A DNA stretch of 64,000 nucleotides from Actinomycetes bacterium (GCA_021818265.1 JAKAEP010000002.1:141612-205611), one strand, 5' to 3'. Shown: positions 25,314-33,490, numbered from the stretch's first letter. Translations and numbers: made by a program. The notes: generated by a model not told the origin, from the letters alone.

Positions 25314-25889
25314 CTACTCGACCTCGCGCCGGTAGCGCTCGCGAAGGAGCCGTTTCTGCTCCTTGGGGCTGAGGACTGAACTGAAGGCGGAAAGTGCTGC
25401 GATGTCCTTGGCGCGCCCGGCTCGGCGCTTGGACTCGGCGATGTCACCCACGTCAGCCACGGTCACCGTCACGGTTCGGTTGGGGTCATCGGCGCTCTTG
25501 ACGGTAGCCTCATGAGAGTTTTCGATGAGGTCGCTGTACCCCCTCTCGAAGCCATCAGGGTGGTTCACGACGTCGACGCCCCCGTGGTCGGTGACGAACG
25601 TGCGGAACTTGGCGTCGGCCAAGGAGTCGGGGTTCTCGAGGAGGTCGTCGATTGGCTCCCGGACAGTCCCCACTTGCTCATGGGCGCCAAGGTCCTCTAG
25701 GGCGGCGACGAGGCGGCGGCGATTGTCGGCGTCGTCTCGCGGAACGATGTCGATGTCGGTCATGGGCAACGCAACGTCCTGGAGGATCGCGGCGTAGCTA
25801 CCGATAGCCACGAAGTCGACGCCGTGGTCCGCCAACGACTCGAGAATAGGGATGGGGTCGAGCTCCGGTGTGTCGTTAGCGTCCGCCAC
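25314..25889 (-). CDS. Nucleotidyltransferase-fold toxin of a toxin-antitoxin pair (probable)
   Basis: This 191-residue protein has a minimal nucleotidyltransferase core. GSYAAILQDVALPMTDIDIV (about residues 31-50) gives the GS...DxD metal site, and a charged helical C-terminus ends KEQKRLLRERYRREVE. The size and arrangement match AbiEii/MNT-like or DUF6036-like toxins. It begins with GTG 4 nt after the stop of the XRE regulator gene, so they form one operon with the regulator first. Codon use is less GC-biased than that of neighbours, pointing to horizontal acquisition. Activity on tRNA or GTP is family inference, not seen here. Confidence 0.75.
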   Translation of the reverse strand: MADANDTPELDPIPILESLADHGVDFVAIGSYAAILQDVALPMTDIDIVPRDDADNRRRLVAALEDLGAHEQVGTVREPIDDLLENPDSLADAKFRTFVTDHGGVDVVNHPDGFERGYSDLIENSHEATVKSADDPNRTVTVTVADVGDIAESKRRAGRAKDIAALSAFSSVLSPKEQKRLLRERYRREVE

Positions 25890-25893
25890 GTGC

Positions 25894-26247
25894 CTAGCCC
25901 CGTGGCGCGGCGCGCTCGGCCGGGGTCCGGTCGCGTAGCCCCGCCAGACTGGCCCTCGCGCGGTTCGCGTTCTCTTGGGCCCGCGCCAGCCCTATCTCGG
26001 CGTCGCGGGAGCGCTGGGCGAGCTCCGCGGGGCTAAGGATCTCAGCGCGCATCCTTAGCTCCATCCCGCAGGCTTCGATCAAGCGACTCAGCGTCGTCAA
26101 CGACGGGTCCTTCTTGCCGTTTTCGCACAGCGAGATCAGTGGGCGTACGACCCCCGATCGCCGCGAAACCTCCGTCTGTGTGAGCCCGGCTCGGCGCCTA
26201 GCGTCAAGCAGCAGGCTGCCGGCCACGGTTGTCTGGGGTTTCTTCAT
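25894..26247 (-). CDS. XRE-type helix-turn-helix antitoxin/regulator
   Basis: The protein is 117 residues from the ATG at 26247. The helix-turn-helix (ARRRAGLTQTEVSRRSGVVR, about residues 15-34, then SLCENGKKDPSLTTLSRLIE) is of the Cro/C1 type. The C-terminal half is a charged helix (AQRSRDAEIGLARAQENANR) that may bind the toxin. An upstream GTG at 26286 would read through the palindromic operator. The ATG is preferred because a -10 box (TACAAT) on the minus strand ends 8 nt before it, giving a leaderless message. Likely neutralises and autoregulates with the downstream gene. Confidence 0.82.
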   Translation of the reverse strand: MKKPQTTVAGSLLLDARRRAGLTQTEVSRRSGVVRPLISLCENGKKDPSLTTLSRLIEACGMELRMRAEILSPAELAQRSRDAEIGLARAQENANRARASLAGLRDRTPAERAAPRG

Positions 26248-26254
26248 GGTCTCT

Positions 26255-26274
26255 ATTGTATCCGATAGGATACA
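26255..26274 (-). promoter_or_regulatory. Palindromic operator and -10 box of the toxin-antitoxin operon
   Basis: TGTATCC-GATA-GGATACA is a perfect 7+4+7 inverted repeat at 26257-26274. On the minus strand its edge forms the -10 box TACAAT (26260-26255), 7 nt before the antitoxin ATG. Binding by the XRE protein would block the promoter, the usual autoregulation of such pairs. Confidence 0.7.
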
Positions 26275-26814
26275 TTCCGCAATCACGGTTAGCCGGATTC
26301 CGAGAAGATCAGCCAGATCAGCGGGTCCGATCGCTTTGCGAAACGTGTCGCACGTACTCGCTCAACGACAGCGGATCTTCTGGGCCAGCACGCTAGTTGG
26401 CGAGACCAGTTTTCTCAGTTGGCGTTGTGATGCGCCAGAGTTGCCGGACTGGGTTCGACCAGGCCTACCGAATTTCGTGAACGTCCCACTAAGACGAACG
26501 CTGCGAGTGTCCCACCATCGAGGCGCTGGTCAGTGGGTCTCGCGCGCATAGCACGGGCGCCCGTCCGACCCTTCCGCACCAGGGCGGAGGGCGGAGGCCG
26601 GAGGTCGGATCTCCTCGGAGCCAGGTCGAACTTGCCTGGGTGGAGCTACGTGGTTGGACGTCGCGCATGCGGCTCGCGGACCGCGGCCTCCCCATCACGA
26701 CCCTGAGCGCCGACCCGTGCGCGGGGCATGCGCCGTGTTGCCCAGGGCAGCTGCGTTGCTCATGGGAGTCACGAGCGCTTGGTGGCTGTGTGGCGACGGA
26801 GGTGTCCGCGTCCG
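26275..26814. other. Gene-poor stretch
   Basis: No reading frame here has a ribosome site, a recognisable domain or the codon bias of the neighbours. Base composition is more mixed (AT-rich patches around 26300-26490), as in decayed or foreign DNA. It contains one copy (26483-26494) of a 12-nt sequence repeated at 28098. Confidence 0.5.
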
Positions 26815-27039
26815 TCAGGGGGTCGAAGTGGGGCCTGATCGATGGGCCTGCGCGGGGCCGGTCGTGTCGTTGTCCGGGTGTGGGGGTCCGGCCCAGTCGG
26901 AGTGCGGGTCCGAGGCGGGAAAGGATTCCACCTCTTGTTCGTCGAGGTAGTCGTCGAGTGCGGGCCCGGCCGTGCCGGGCGCCCGCTTGTCAGCCGGCAC
27001 CGTATTGACGGACTGCCCGGCGGGGGCCTGATGGGGCAT
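26815..27039 (-). CDS. Small acidic stress-type protein with FPASDP motif
   Basis: This 74-residue soluble protein contains DEQEVESFPASDPHSDWAGP (about residues 33-52). The FPASDPxS core recurs in short uncharacterised proteins of soil bacteria, often near stress genes. It is Pro-rich and probably disordered. The ATG has a strong AAGGAGGAG ribosome site. It lies 65 nt downstream of dps on the same strand, so co-expression is likely. Function unknown. Confidence 0.7.
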   Translation of the reverse strand: MPHQAPAGQSVNTVPADKRAPGTAGPALDDYLDEQEVESFPASDPHSDWAGPPHPDNDTTGPAQAHRSGPTSTP

Positions 27040-27104
27040 GGCTCCTCCTTCGCGACGGCGAGCGAACGGGCCTCGACGGACGGTCGGTGGTTGCCGTCTC
27101 GAAT

Positions 27105-27587
27105 CTAGGGCTCGAGAAGGCTGCGAAGCATCCAGGCGTTCTTTTCATGGATCTGCATGCGCCGGGTGAGCAGGTCGATGCTGGGCTGGTCGTTGGCCCG
27201 GTCGACATCGTGAAGGACCGAGCGTGCGGTGCGGAGCACCGTCTCTTGATCGTGGAGGAGCCGGCGGATCATGTCCGTGGCGCCGGGTTGGCCGTCGTCG
27301 TCGGCGACGCGGGTGAGGGCGGCGAACTCGTGGTAGCTGCCCGGAGCGCTCATACCGAGGGCCCGGATGCGTTCTGCGATCAGGTCAACCGCGAGCGCCA
27401 GTTCGGTGTACTGGGCCTCGAACAAGAGGTGGAGGGACGCGAACATCGGGCCGGTCACGTTCCAGTGGTAGTGCTGGGTCTTGAGATAGAGAGTGTAGGT
27501 GTCGGCGAGCAGGCGCGACAGGCCGCCCGCTATTTCGGTTCGCGCGACCTCGTCGAGGCCGATGTCGAGCGCTGAGGACTGTGGCAT
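27105..27587 (-). CDS. dps: Dps-family DNA-binding ferritin
   Basis: This 160-residue mini-ferritin stores iron with peroxide and protects DNA. The ferroxidase site shared between subunits is seen in KTQHYHWNVTGPMF (His ligands), LHLLFEAQYTELALAVDLIA (Glu/Asp ligands) and the IAERIRALG helix. A four-helix bundle of normal length follows. The frame opens further upstream, but the ATG at 27587 has AAGGAG 7 nt before it and starts with a sensible N-terminus (MPQSSALDIGLDEV). No long basic tail is present. Grouped with the FPASDP protein downstream. Confidence 0.92.
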   Translation of the reverse strand: MPQSSALDIGLDEVARTEIAGGLSRLLADTYTLYLKTQHYHWNVTGPMFASLHLLFEAQYTELALAVDLIAERIRALGMSAPGSYHEFAALTRVADDDGQPGATDMIRRLLHDQETVLRTARSVLHDVDRANDQPSIDLLTRRMQIHEKNAWMLRSLLEP

Positions 27588-28411
27588 GTTCCCGCTCCTT
27601 CCAGCCGGCACGTTCCGAGCCGCTTCGACGGCCGTCATCACGACCGTGTCCGCTGGTCATGGGTCGGCCGGGCGGCGGCCCGTGGCGCTCTTCATGCTGA
27701 CCGGTGCCGCGCGGTCTCGACTAGGGGCGTAGGTCACGACGTGGTGACGGTCCACCGTGATTGGTCGGGCCCAAAGCGGGCCTGCTCCCAGTCCGGCTGG
27801 CGATCTGACGTGCCCCAGGGATTCCCACCGGTCTGAGCTGCATGAGGCAAAGCCTCGACCTCCGACGTTGAGTTGGGGCCGAGGAGCGGGACCCAGACTT
27901 CGGCCCCCCCCGCCACACGGACCAGTGGGTCGATCGATTGACATCGGCCGCCTACGGGCCCCACGTCTGGTCGCGTCGCCACCAGCGGACGCTCTTGGCG
28001 GCGGGCCCTCGGCGAGGCGAGGCTCCTTCGTTGGTGCTGTCAATCCATGTTCGTCGATTGCGGGCGGGCGGGCCCCGGCCTCACGATCGTCGTCGCTGTC
28101 CCACTAAGAGACGTCTCTGCAGTCCACGTCTAGGAGTCACGACACTCGCGGCGAGCGAGCAGTCCTCAAGGGAGCTTCATCGTCGGCTGCTACGTGACGA
28201 TCCCCAACGGCTTGACGTCCCGGTCCCGGCGTGGGCGCAGTCCGGCCGCGCCGTGTAGGGGACGATCCCAACTGGCATGCGATTCCCCCCGACCAGGGCG
28301 TCGGGGCGTCCGCCGACCCTCGAAGGCGTGCCGACTCTCCCACCTCTTCTCGTCACCGGCCCGACACTTGCCGGTGACCCACGACCCTCCCCGAGCGAGA
28401 CCGGGGCCCGC
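27588..28411. other. Gene-poor stretch upstream of dps
   Basis: About 0.8 kb without a convincing gene. The short frames present lack ribosome sites and family signatures. It includes the second copy (28098-28109) of the 12-nt repeat GTCCCACTAAGA. Part must hold the dps promoter, but I cannot place it. Confidence 0.5.
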
Positions 28412-28705
28412 CTACGCCTTCGGCGCTGATCGCAGTACGTCCAGGACCTGGCGGACCCGGTCGGCGTCACCGCCCTCGGCGTCGATCTCGATGAGCTTTC
28501 GCCGGCTCGTCGCCCCTGTCCGCAGGCGCAGACGCTCTCGCGGGACGTCAATGGCGGCCGCAAGAGACCTCAGCGCGGCCTCGGTGGCCCGTCCGGAGCG
28601 GGCCGGCTCTCTCACCCGCACGACGAGGGCGCCGTCGTACTCGCCAGCGGCTCCGACCGTCGGACTGTTCGGTCGGACGTACACGAGTACCCGCATCGGC
28701 GACAT
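28412..28705 (-). CDS. DUF167 / UPF0235 (YggU) family protein
   Basis: This small protein of about 97 residues shows the complete DUF167 pattern: RVLVYVRPNSPTVGA, then EYDGALVVRVREPARSGRAT, then ERLRLRTGATSRRKLIEID. The family has a small alpha/beta fold and no established function. Starts are possible at 28705 or at the ATG at 28696 (MRVLVYV); neither has a good ribosome site. It stands alone between the gene-poor island and the acyl-CoA synthetase gene. Confidence 0.8.
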   Translation of the reverse strand: MSPMRVLVYVRPNSPTVGAAGEYDGALVVRVREPARSGRATEAALRSLAAAIDVPRERLRLRTGATSRRKLIEIDAEGGDADRVRQVLDVLRSAPKA

Positions 28706-29024
28706 TCTTCACGTTGCCCTCGTGGTGCGTCAGGTCGCCGTTCGGGAACGTCGGGGACGCCATTCCGGCGCGACAGTGGCGCTCCCGGACGCGCGACGGC
28801 TTGTTTACCCCCTAGGGCGGGTCGACCTCGGCCGCCCGCCCCGACCGGGACCCGACCGTGGTCCACCCCGCCGCCGACGCCGCTCGCGCGCTCGTCGCCT
28901 CGGGCCCTGCGGCTCGCCCCACGACCTAGGGGCGGGTCCGAACCTGAGGTGTACTCTCAGGAAAAGTCAGGGAGTGGCTGGGGTCACCGGGCCTCGACCG
29001 CCCCGTCGGGTGAGGAGGGAACCC
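28706..29024. other. Intergenic region upstream of the propionyl-CoA synthetase gene
   Basis: No gene is supported here. A TACTCT -10-like box at 28952-28957 would give a leader of about 60 nt before the ATG at 29025. No clear -35 is visible. GAGGAGGGA just before the ATG is the ribosome site. Confidence 0.4.
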
Positions 29025-30908
29025 ATGGGCGCGTACCGCGAGGAGTGGCGCAGGAGCATCGAGGACCCCGAGGGGTTCTGGGGCGAGGCGGCCAAGGCGA
29101 TCCGGTGGGACCGCGAGCCGACCCGCGTCCTCGACCGCTCGAACCCGCCCTTCTATCGGTGGTTCCCCGACGGCGAGCTCAACACCTGCTTCAACGCCGT
29201 CGACCGGCACGTGGAGGAGGGTCGGGGCGGCCAGGCCGCCCTCATCTACGACAGCCCCGTGACTGGGACCATCGCCTCGCTGACCTTCACCGAGCTGCGC
29301 GACCAGGTGGCGCGCTGCGCGGGCGCCCTGCGCGCGCTCGGGGTCGAGCGCGGCGACCGGGTCGTCATCTACATGCCCATGGTCCCCGAGGCGGTCGTGG
29401 CCATGCTGGCCAGCGCGCGCATCGGCGCGGTCCACTCGGTCGTCTTCGGGGGCTTCGCCGCCCACGAGCTGGCCCTGCGCATCGAGGACGCCCAGCCCAA
29501 GGTCGTCGTCTCGGCGTCGTGCGGCATCGAGGTCAAGCGCGTCGTCGAGTACAAGCCGCTGCTCGACGCGGCGATCGACGAGTCGAGCCACAAGCCCGAG
29601 CACTGCCTCATCCTCCAGCGTCCCCAGGCGGCGGCGAGCCTGCAGGCGCCCCGCGACGTCGACTGGGTCGAAGCGCTCTCTAACGCCACGCCGGCCGACT
29701 GCGTGCCGGTGGCCGCCACCGACCCGCTCTACGTGCTCTACACCTCGGGCACGACCGGCCGGCCCAAGGGCGTCGTGCGCGACAACGGCGGTCACGCCGT
29801 GGCGCTGCGCTGGAGCATGGCCAACGTCTACGACACCCACCCGGGCGAGGTCTTCTGGGCCGCGTCGGACGTCGGCTGGGTCGTGGGCCACTCCTACATC
29901 GTCTACGCGCCCCTGCTCGCCGGCTGCACGACGGTCCTCTACGAGGGCAAGCCTGTCGGCACGCCCGACGCCGGCGCGTACTGGCGCGTGATCGCCCAGC
30001 ACGGGGTCAAGACCCTCTTCACCGCCCCGACGGGCTTTCGCGCGGTCAAGCGCGAGGACCCCGAGGGCAAGTTGATCGGCGACTACGACCTGTCGGGGTT
30101 CAAGTACCTGTTCCTCGCGGGCGAGCGGCTCGACCCGGAGACCTACAAGTGGGCGAGCGAGCACCTCGCAGTCCCGGTCGTCGACCACTGGTGGCAGACC
30201 GAGACGGGCTGGCCCATCGTGGCCAACCTCATGGGGATGGACCCCCTGGCGATCAAGGCGGGCTCGCCGACGGTGCCGGTGCCCGGCTACGACGTGCGTG
30301 TGCTCGACGCCACGGGCCAGGAGGTCCCGGCCGGGACCGAGGGCGCGATCATGATCCGCACCCCGCTGCCCCCCGGGACGCTCTCGACGCTGTGGCGAAA
30401 CGACGAGAACTTCGTCCAGACCTACCTGTCGCGGGTGCCGGGCTACTACCTGACCGGCGACGGGGGCCACTTCGACGAGGACGGCTACCTCTTCGTCATG
30501 GGCCGGGTGGACGACGTGATCAACGTGGCCGGCCACCGGCTCTCGACCGGCGAGATGGAAGAGATCATCGCCGGGCACCCCGACGTCGCCGAGTGCGCGG
30601 TGATCGGGGTCGCCGACGAGCTGAAGGGCCAGGTGCCCCGGGCCCTGGTGGTCCTGAAGGGCGGGGTCACCCGCGACCACGCGACCATCTGCGAGGAGGT
30701 CGTCCAGCGCGTGCGCGACCAGGTGGGCAGCGTCGCCAGCCTGCGCCGGGCCGACGTCGTGGCGGCCCTGCCCAAGACGCGCTCGGGCAAGATCCTGCGC
30801 AAGAGCATGCGCGCCATCGCCGACGGGCGCGACGAGCCGGTCCCCTCGACGATCGACGACGTCGCGGTCCTCGAGGCCCTGAGGCCGGTCCTGCGCGCGG
30901 GCGCCTGA
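29025..30908 (+). CDS. prpE: Propionyl-CoA synthetase (acetyl-CoA synthetase-like)
   Basis: This 627-residue AMP-forming acyl-CoA ligase activates propionate (or another short acid) to its CoA ester. The phosphate loop is YTSGTTGRPKGVV (about residues 240-252). WWQTETGWPI is the ACS/PrpE acyl site region, and TGDGGHFDEDGYLFVMGRVD and NVAGHRLSTGE are the hinge region. The catalytic lysine is in KTRSGKILRK. The early segment FNAVDRHVEEGRGGQAALIY and the length fit PrpE better than Acs. ATG with a GAGGAGGGA site. No methylcitrate or carboxylase genes are adjacent, so the pathway is not defined here. Confidence 0.88.
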   Translation: MGAYREEWRRSIEDPEGFWGEAAKAIRWDREPTRVLDRSNPPFYRWFPDGELNTCFNAVDRHVEEGRGGQAALIYDSPVTGTIASLTFTELRDQVARCAGALRALGVERGDRVVIYMPMVPEAVVAMLASARIGAVHSVVFGGFAAHELALRIEDAQPKVVVSASCGIEVKRVVEYKPLLDAAIDESSHKPEHCLILQRPQAAASLQAPRDVDWVEALSNATPADCVPVAATDPLYVLYTSGTTGRPKGVVRDNGGHAVALRWSMANVYDTHPGEVFWAASDVGWVVGHSYIVYAPLLAGCTTVLYEGKPVGTPDAGAYWRVIAQHGVKTLFTAPTGFRAVKREDPEGKLIGDYDLSGFKYLFLAGERLDPETYKWASEHLAVPVVDHWWQTETGWPIVANLMGMDPLAIKAGSPTVPVPGYDVRVLDATGQEVPAGTEGAIMIRTPLPPGTLSTLWRNDENFVQTYLSRVPGYYLTGDGGHFDEDGYLFVMGRVDDVINVAGHRLSTGEMEEIIAGHPDVAECAVIGVADELKGQVPRALVVLKGGVTRDHATICEEVVQRVRDQVGSVASLRRADVVAALPKTRSGKILRKSMRAIADGRDEPVPSTIDDVAVLEALRPVLRAGA

Positions 30909-30952
30909 CCGACGCGGGGCCGGGGGCTCGCGCCCCGGCACGCCCCGCGCGT

Positions 30953-30978
30953 CCCCCGGCCCGGCGGCGGGCCGGGGG
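30953..30978 (+). terminator. GC-rich terminator hairpin after prpE
   Basis: CCCCCGGCCCG (30953-30963) pairs perfectly with CGGGCCGGGGG (30968-30978) across a 4-nt loop, 45 nt after the prpE stop. A T run (TTTTTT) follows 20 nt later. Typical strong stem of high-GC terminators. Confidence 0.65.
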
Positions 30979-31069
30979 CAAAGTGACGTTGGTCCCGTTT
31001 TTTCGACCCCGGGCGACCCAGCACAATGGGTCATGGCCTCGAAGGCTGAGGTTGCACGGAGGGTCGCAG

Positions 31070-31690
31070 ATGGTCAGTGAGTGGGGGCGCGCCGTTCGGC
31101 TCTGGACGGCCGGCTGGAGCCTGTCGCGTCGCTACGCGCCGAAGGCGCCGAGGAACGCACTCGCGGTGATCGCCGTCCTCATGGTCGCGGTGACGGTCCT
31201 TCGCTGGTTCGTCGACGGCGCCGGCCAGAGCGCGGCGCTGCTCTACGTCGTGCCGATCGCGCTCAGCGCGGTGCGCTTCGGCCGTCGGGGTGGGATCGTC
31301 TCGGCGGGCATCGCCATGGCGGCCTTCGTCGTGCTCGAGCTCGTCCGCTCGAAGGGCGACCCCGACCTCACCGGCTGGGTGGCGCCCCTGCTCGCCATGG
31401 CGCTCATGGGCGGTCTCGTCGGTCACCTCAGCGAGGCGGCCGCGCGCAACGACGCGGCGCGCCGACTCCACCTGAAGGAGTTCGAGGAGGCCGAGCGGGC
31501 CCGCCTCGCCGACCTCGAGGCGAGCGACTCGATCGTCCAGCGCGTCGCCGCGGCCCGGTGGATGCTCGAGGTCGGTCGCAGCGAGGACGCCCTGCGGGCG
31601 CTCGAGGACACCGTCAGCGACGGCATCGACCACCTGGCGAAGCGACTGCCCCCGCCCGAGCCCGACTCACTCGCCGGCGAGGGCGCCTAG
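31070..31690 (+). CDS. Membrane protein with sensor-like N-terminus and coiled coil
   Basis: This 206-residue protein has three to four membrane segments in the first 115 residues (ALAVIAVLMVAVTVL, LLYVVPIALSAVRFG, GIVSAGIAMAAFVVLELV, WVAPLLAMALMGGLVGHL). This layout resembles the membrane domain of KdpD-like (DUF4118) kinases. A cytoplasmic coiled coil (FEEAERARLADLEAS) and an acidic tail follow. There is no kinase or output domain, so it could be a stand-alone dimerising sensor or partner. ATG with GGAGGG upstream; transcribed alone. I do not recognise a specific family. Confidence 0.7.
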   Translation: MVSEWGRAVRLWTAGWSLSRRYAPKAPRNALAVIAVLMVAVTVLRWFVDGAGQSAALLYVVPIALSAVRFGRRGGIVSAGIAMAAFVVLELVRSKGDPDLTGWVAPLLAMALMGGLVGHLSEAAARNDAARRLHLKEFEEAERARLADLEASDSIVQRVAAARWMLEVGRSEDALRALEDTVSDGIDHLAKRLPPPEPDSLAGEGA

Positions 31691-31941
31691 CCCCCGCCCC
31701 GAGGGCCGTCGGGGCCACGACCGCCACGGGGCTCGTGGCCCGACGGCCCGGTCGCGCGGTACCGGTCACCGTCGAGCGCGACGACGCCCGCCGCCGCCAG
31801 CTCGCGCAGCCCGGAGCGCACGCGGTAGAGCGCCAGCCCGGTCGTGCGCGCCACCTCCTCGGGCGTCGAGGGCGTCGCCAGAGCCGCCACGAGCGCGCGT
31901 CCCGACGGGCTAAGGGTCCCGTCGGCGTTGAGACAGGCCAC
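31687..31941 (-). CDS. Small winged-helix regulator
   Basis: This 84-residue protein resembles the DNA-binding core of MarR/IclR-like winged helices. PSTPEEVARTTGLALYRVRS is the helix-turn-helix (about residues 24-43), then GLRELAAAGVVALDGDRYRA forms the wing. A Gly/Pro/Arg tail follows. Its GTG comes directly after the TGA of the peroxiredoxin gene, so the two are translationally coupled. It may control that gene, but this is inference. The tail overlaps the convergent membrane-protein gene by 4 nt. Confidence 0.72.
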   Translation of the reverse strand: MACLNADGTLSPSGRALVAALATPSTPEEVARTTGLALYRVRSGLRELAAAGVVALDGDRYRATGPSGHEPRGGRGPDGPRGGG

Positions 31942-32628
31942 TCAGAGCGCCTCGACCGACTTGGTGCACAGGTACCAGTCGACCCGCTCGAAGCCCTCGG
32001 TGCGGCTCGCGAACTCCTCGCTCATGCGTTCCGCGGCCGTCTCGACCGTGGGCGGGGTCGGGATGATCACCTTGTCTCCGGGGCGCCAGTTGGCCGGCGT
32101 GGCGACCTGGCGGGCGTCGGACATCTGGAGGGCGTCGACGAGCCGGACGACCTCCGCGGTGTTGCGCCCGGTGGTGAGCGGGTAGTAGATCATGGCGCGC
32201 ACGCGGCCGATCGGGTCGATCACGAAGACGCAGCGCGAGGTCTCGGTCGTCGACTCGCCGGGCATCACCATCCCGTAGGCGGTGGCGACGGCCCGGTCGA
32301 GGTCGGCGATGACCGGGAAGGGGATCGTGACGCCGGTCTTCTCCTCGATGTTGCGCACCCAGGCGATGTGGGCCGACACGCTGTCGATCGAGAGCCCGAG
32401 CAGCTCGGTGTGGCGGCGCTGGAGATCGGGGTAGATCGCCGCGAAGGCCATGAACTCGGTCGTGCACACCGGGGTGAAGTCCGCCGGGTGCGAGAAGAGC
32501 ACCAGCCAGCCGCCCGCGTAGTCCGCGAGCCGGATCACGCCGTGGGTCGTCGTCGCCTCGAAGTCCGGGGCCGGCTCGTTGAGGCGCGGCAGCCTCGCGC
32601 CCGGGGTGGTGCCGTCGGTGGTCTCCAT
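31942..32628 (-). CDS. 1-Cys-type peroxiredoxin (Prx6/AhpC-TSA family)
   Basis: This 228-residue cytosolic peroxidase reduces H2O2 and organic peroxides. The peroxidatic Cys55 lies in PADFTPVCTTE. The conserved arginine region is in RVRAMIYYPLTTGRN, and the long C-terminal domain is typical of the Prx6 group. WYLCTKS near the end carries another cysteine like that used as a resolving residue in archaeal Prx6 proteins. The ATG is preceded by GAGGAGAGG. It is first in a short operon with the winged-helix gene. Confidence 0.92.
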   Translation of the reverse strand: METTDGTTPGARLPRLNEPAPDFEATTTHGVIRLADYAGGWLVLFSHPADFTPVCTTEFMAFAAIYPDLQRRHTELLGLSIDSVSAHIAWVRNIEEKTGVTIPFPVIADLDRAVATAYGMVMPGESTTETSRCVFVIDPIGRVRAMIYYPLTTGRNTAEVVRLVDALQMSDARQVATPANWRPGDKVIIPTPPTVETAAERMSEEFASRTEGFERVDWYLCTKSVEAL

Positions 32629-32661
32629 GACCTCTCCTCTCGTTCTCGCCCCTCGGGGCGG

Positions 32662-32835
32662 TCAGTCGCGCTCGGGGTGAGTGGTGAGCCGCTCGAGCTC
32701 CGCGCGGACCCCGGCGACCTCGCGCTCGAGGGCCTCGAGGTGACGCACGAGCGCCTCGACGTGCGACGGCGGCGGGGCCGGTCGCCCCGAGCCCCCGCGG
32801 TGGCGACGTGGCCGACGCGCGCACCAACAGCCCAT
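32662..32835 (-). CDS. Small coiled-coil protein, unknown
   Basis: This 57-residue protein has a short Cys/Arg-rich start (MGCWCARRPRRHRGG), a Pro stretch and then a heptad-like helix HVEALVRHLEALEREVAGVR. The ATG at 32835 has a GAAGGAGG ribosome site 4 nt upstream and is preferred over an ATG six codons earlier. It lies 33 nt before the peroxiredoxin ATG on the same strand and probably shares its transcript. The N-terminal C-x-C could bind metal; no family recognised. Confidence 0.6.
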   Translation of the reverse strand: MGCWCARRPRRHRGGSGRPAPPPSHVEALVRHLEALEREVAGVRAELERLTTHPERD

Positions 32836-32919
32836 CGCGCCTCCTTCGCCCACCCGCCCCTAGGACGCTAGGAGCGTCCCCGTCGGGTGGGTAGGGGAGA
32901 AGGTCACGGCGCGGATCGC

Positions 32920-33438
32920 TCAGTCGAGATCGCCCGAGAGGAGCTCGCGGACCGCGGCGACGACCTCGTCGTCGCTCTCGGCGAGGGCGAAGTGGTCGCT
33001 CAGCCACGCCCCGGCGAGCTCGCCGCGCACGCGGCGGGCCGACCCGTCGGGGAGCGCGAGGAGGGGCGCGAGCAGCCCGTGGGCGGCGACGGCGGCGAAG
33101 GGCTCGGGGTCCCAGCCCCCGGCCGCGACGACCGCGCGGATCTCCGCGGGCGAGAGGGGCGAGTCGATCCACGCGGGGAGCCACGCGAGGACCCCGACCG
33201 CCCGCGAACCGCCCACGAGGTAGCCCAGTCGCTCGGAGTCCTCGGTCAGGATCGCGAGCACCTCGGCGAGACGGCCGCCCCACCCGTGCTCGGCGGCGAG
33301 GCGCGTGCCGACCTGGGCGGGGAGGGCGCCGTCGGGGCCGGCGCAGGAGGCGAGGGCGGCCGCGACCTCGTCCAGGGTCGGCTCACGGGTCCCGGCGCCC
33401 GGCGCCTCGATCGGGCTCTGGTCTAGGCCGCCTCGCAC
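32920..33438 (-). CDS. Hypothetical protein
   Basis: This 172-residue soluble, acidic, Ala/Leu-rich protein is not assigned to a known domain. Predicted mostly helical; notable segments are VLAILTEDSERLGYLVGGSR and a C-terminal acidic helix SDDEVVAAVRELLSGDLD. The GTG start has GGAGG very close upstream. Codon bias fits a real gene. It lies between the peroxiredoxin operon and the phosphate transporter, both on the same strand. Confidence 0.68.
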   Translation of the reverse strand: MRGGLDQSPIEAPGAGTREPTLDEVAAALASCAGPDGALPAQVGTRLAAEHGWGGRLAEVLAILTEDSERLGYLVGGSRAVGVLAWLPAWIDSPLSPAEIRAVVAAGGWDPEPFAAVAAHGLLAPLLALPDGSARRVRGELAGAWLSDHFALAESDDEVVAAVRELLSGDLD

Positions 33439-33490
33439 CCCTCCAGTCTCGGCCGGCGGCGCGGCGTCCCCCAGGGCCGAAGGTCCCGGC

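Noticed and set aside
27907..27916. Ten bases (CCCCCGCCAC) matching the 3' end of the initiator tRNA, considered as an attachment site
   Set aside because: Too short and too C-rich to separate from chance; no integrase found.
26275..28411. Search for CRISPR repeats or small RNA genes in the gene-poor stretches
   Set aside because: No regularly spaced repeats, no tRNA-like folds and no terminator-like stem with T run were found by eye.
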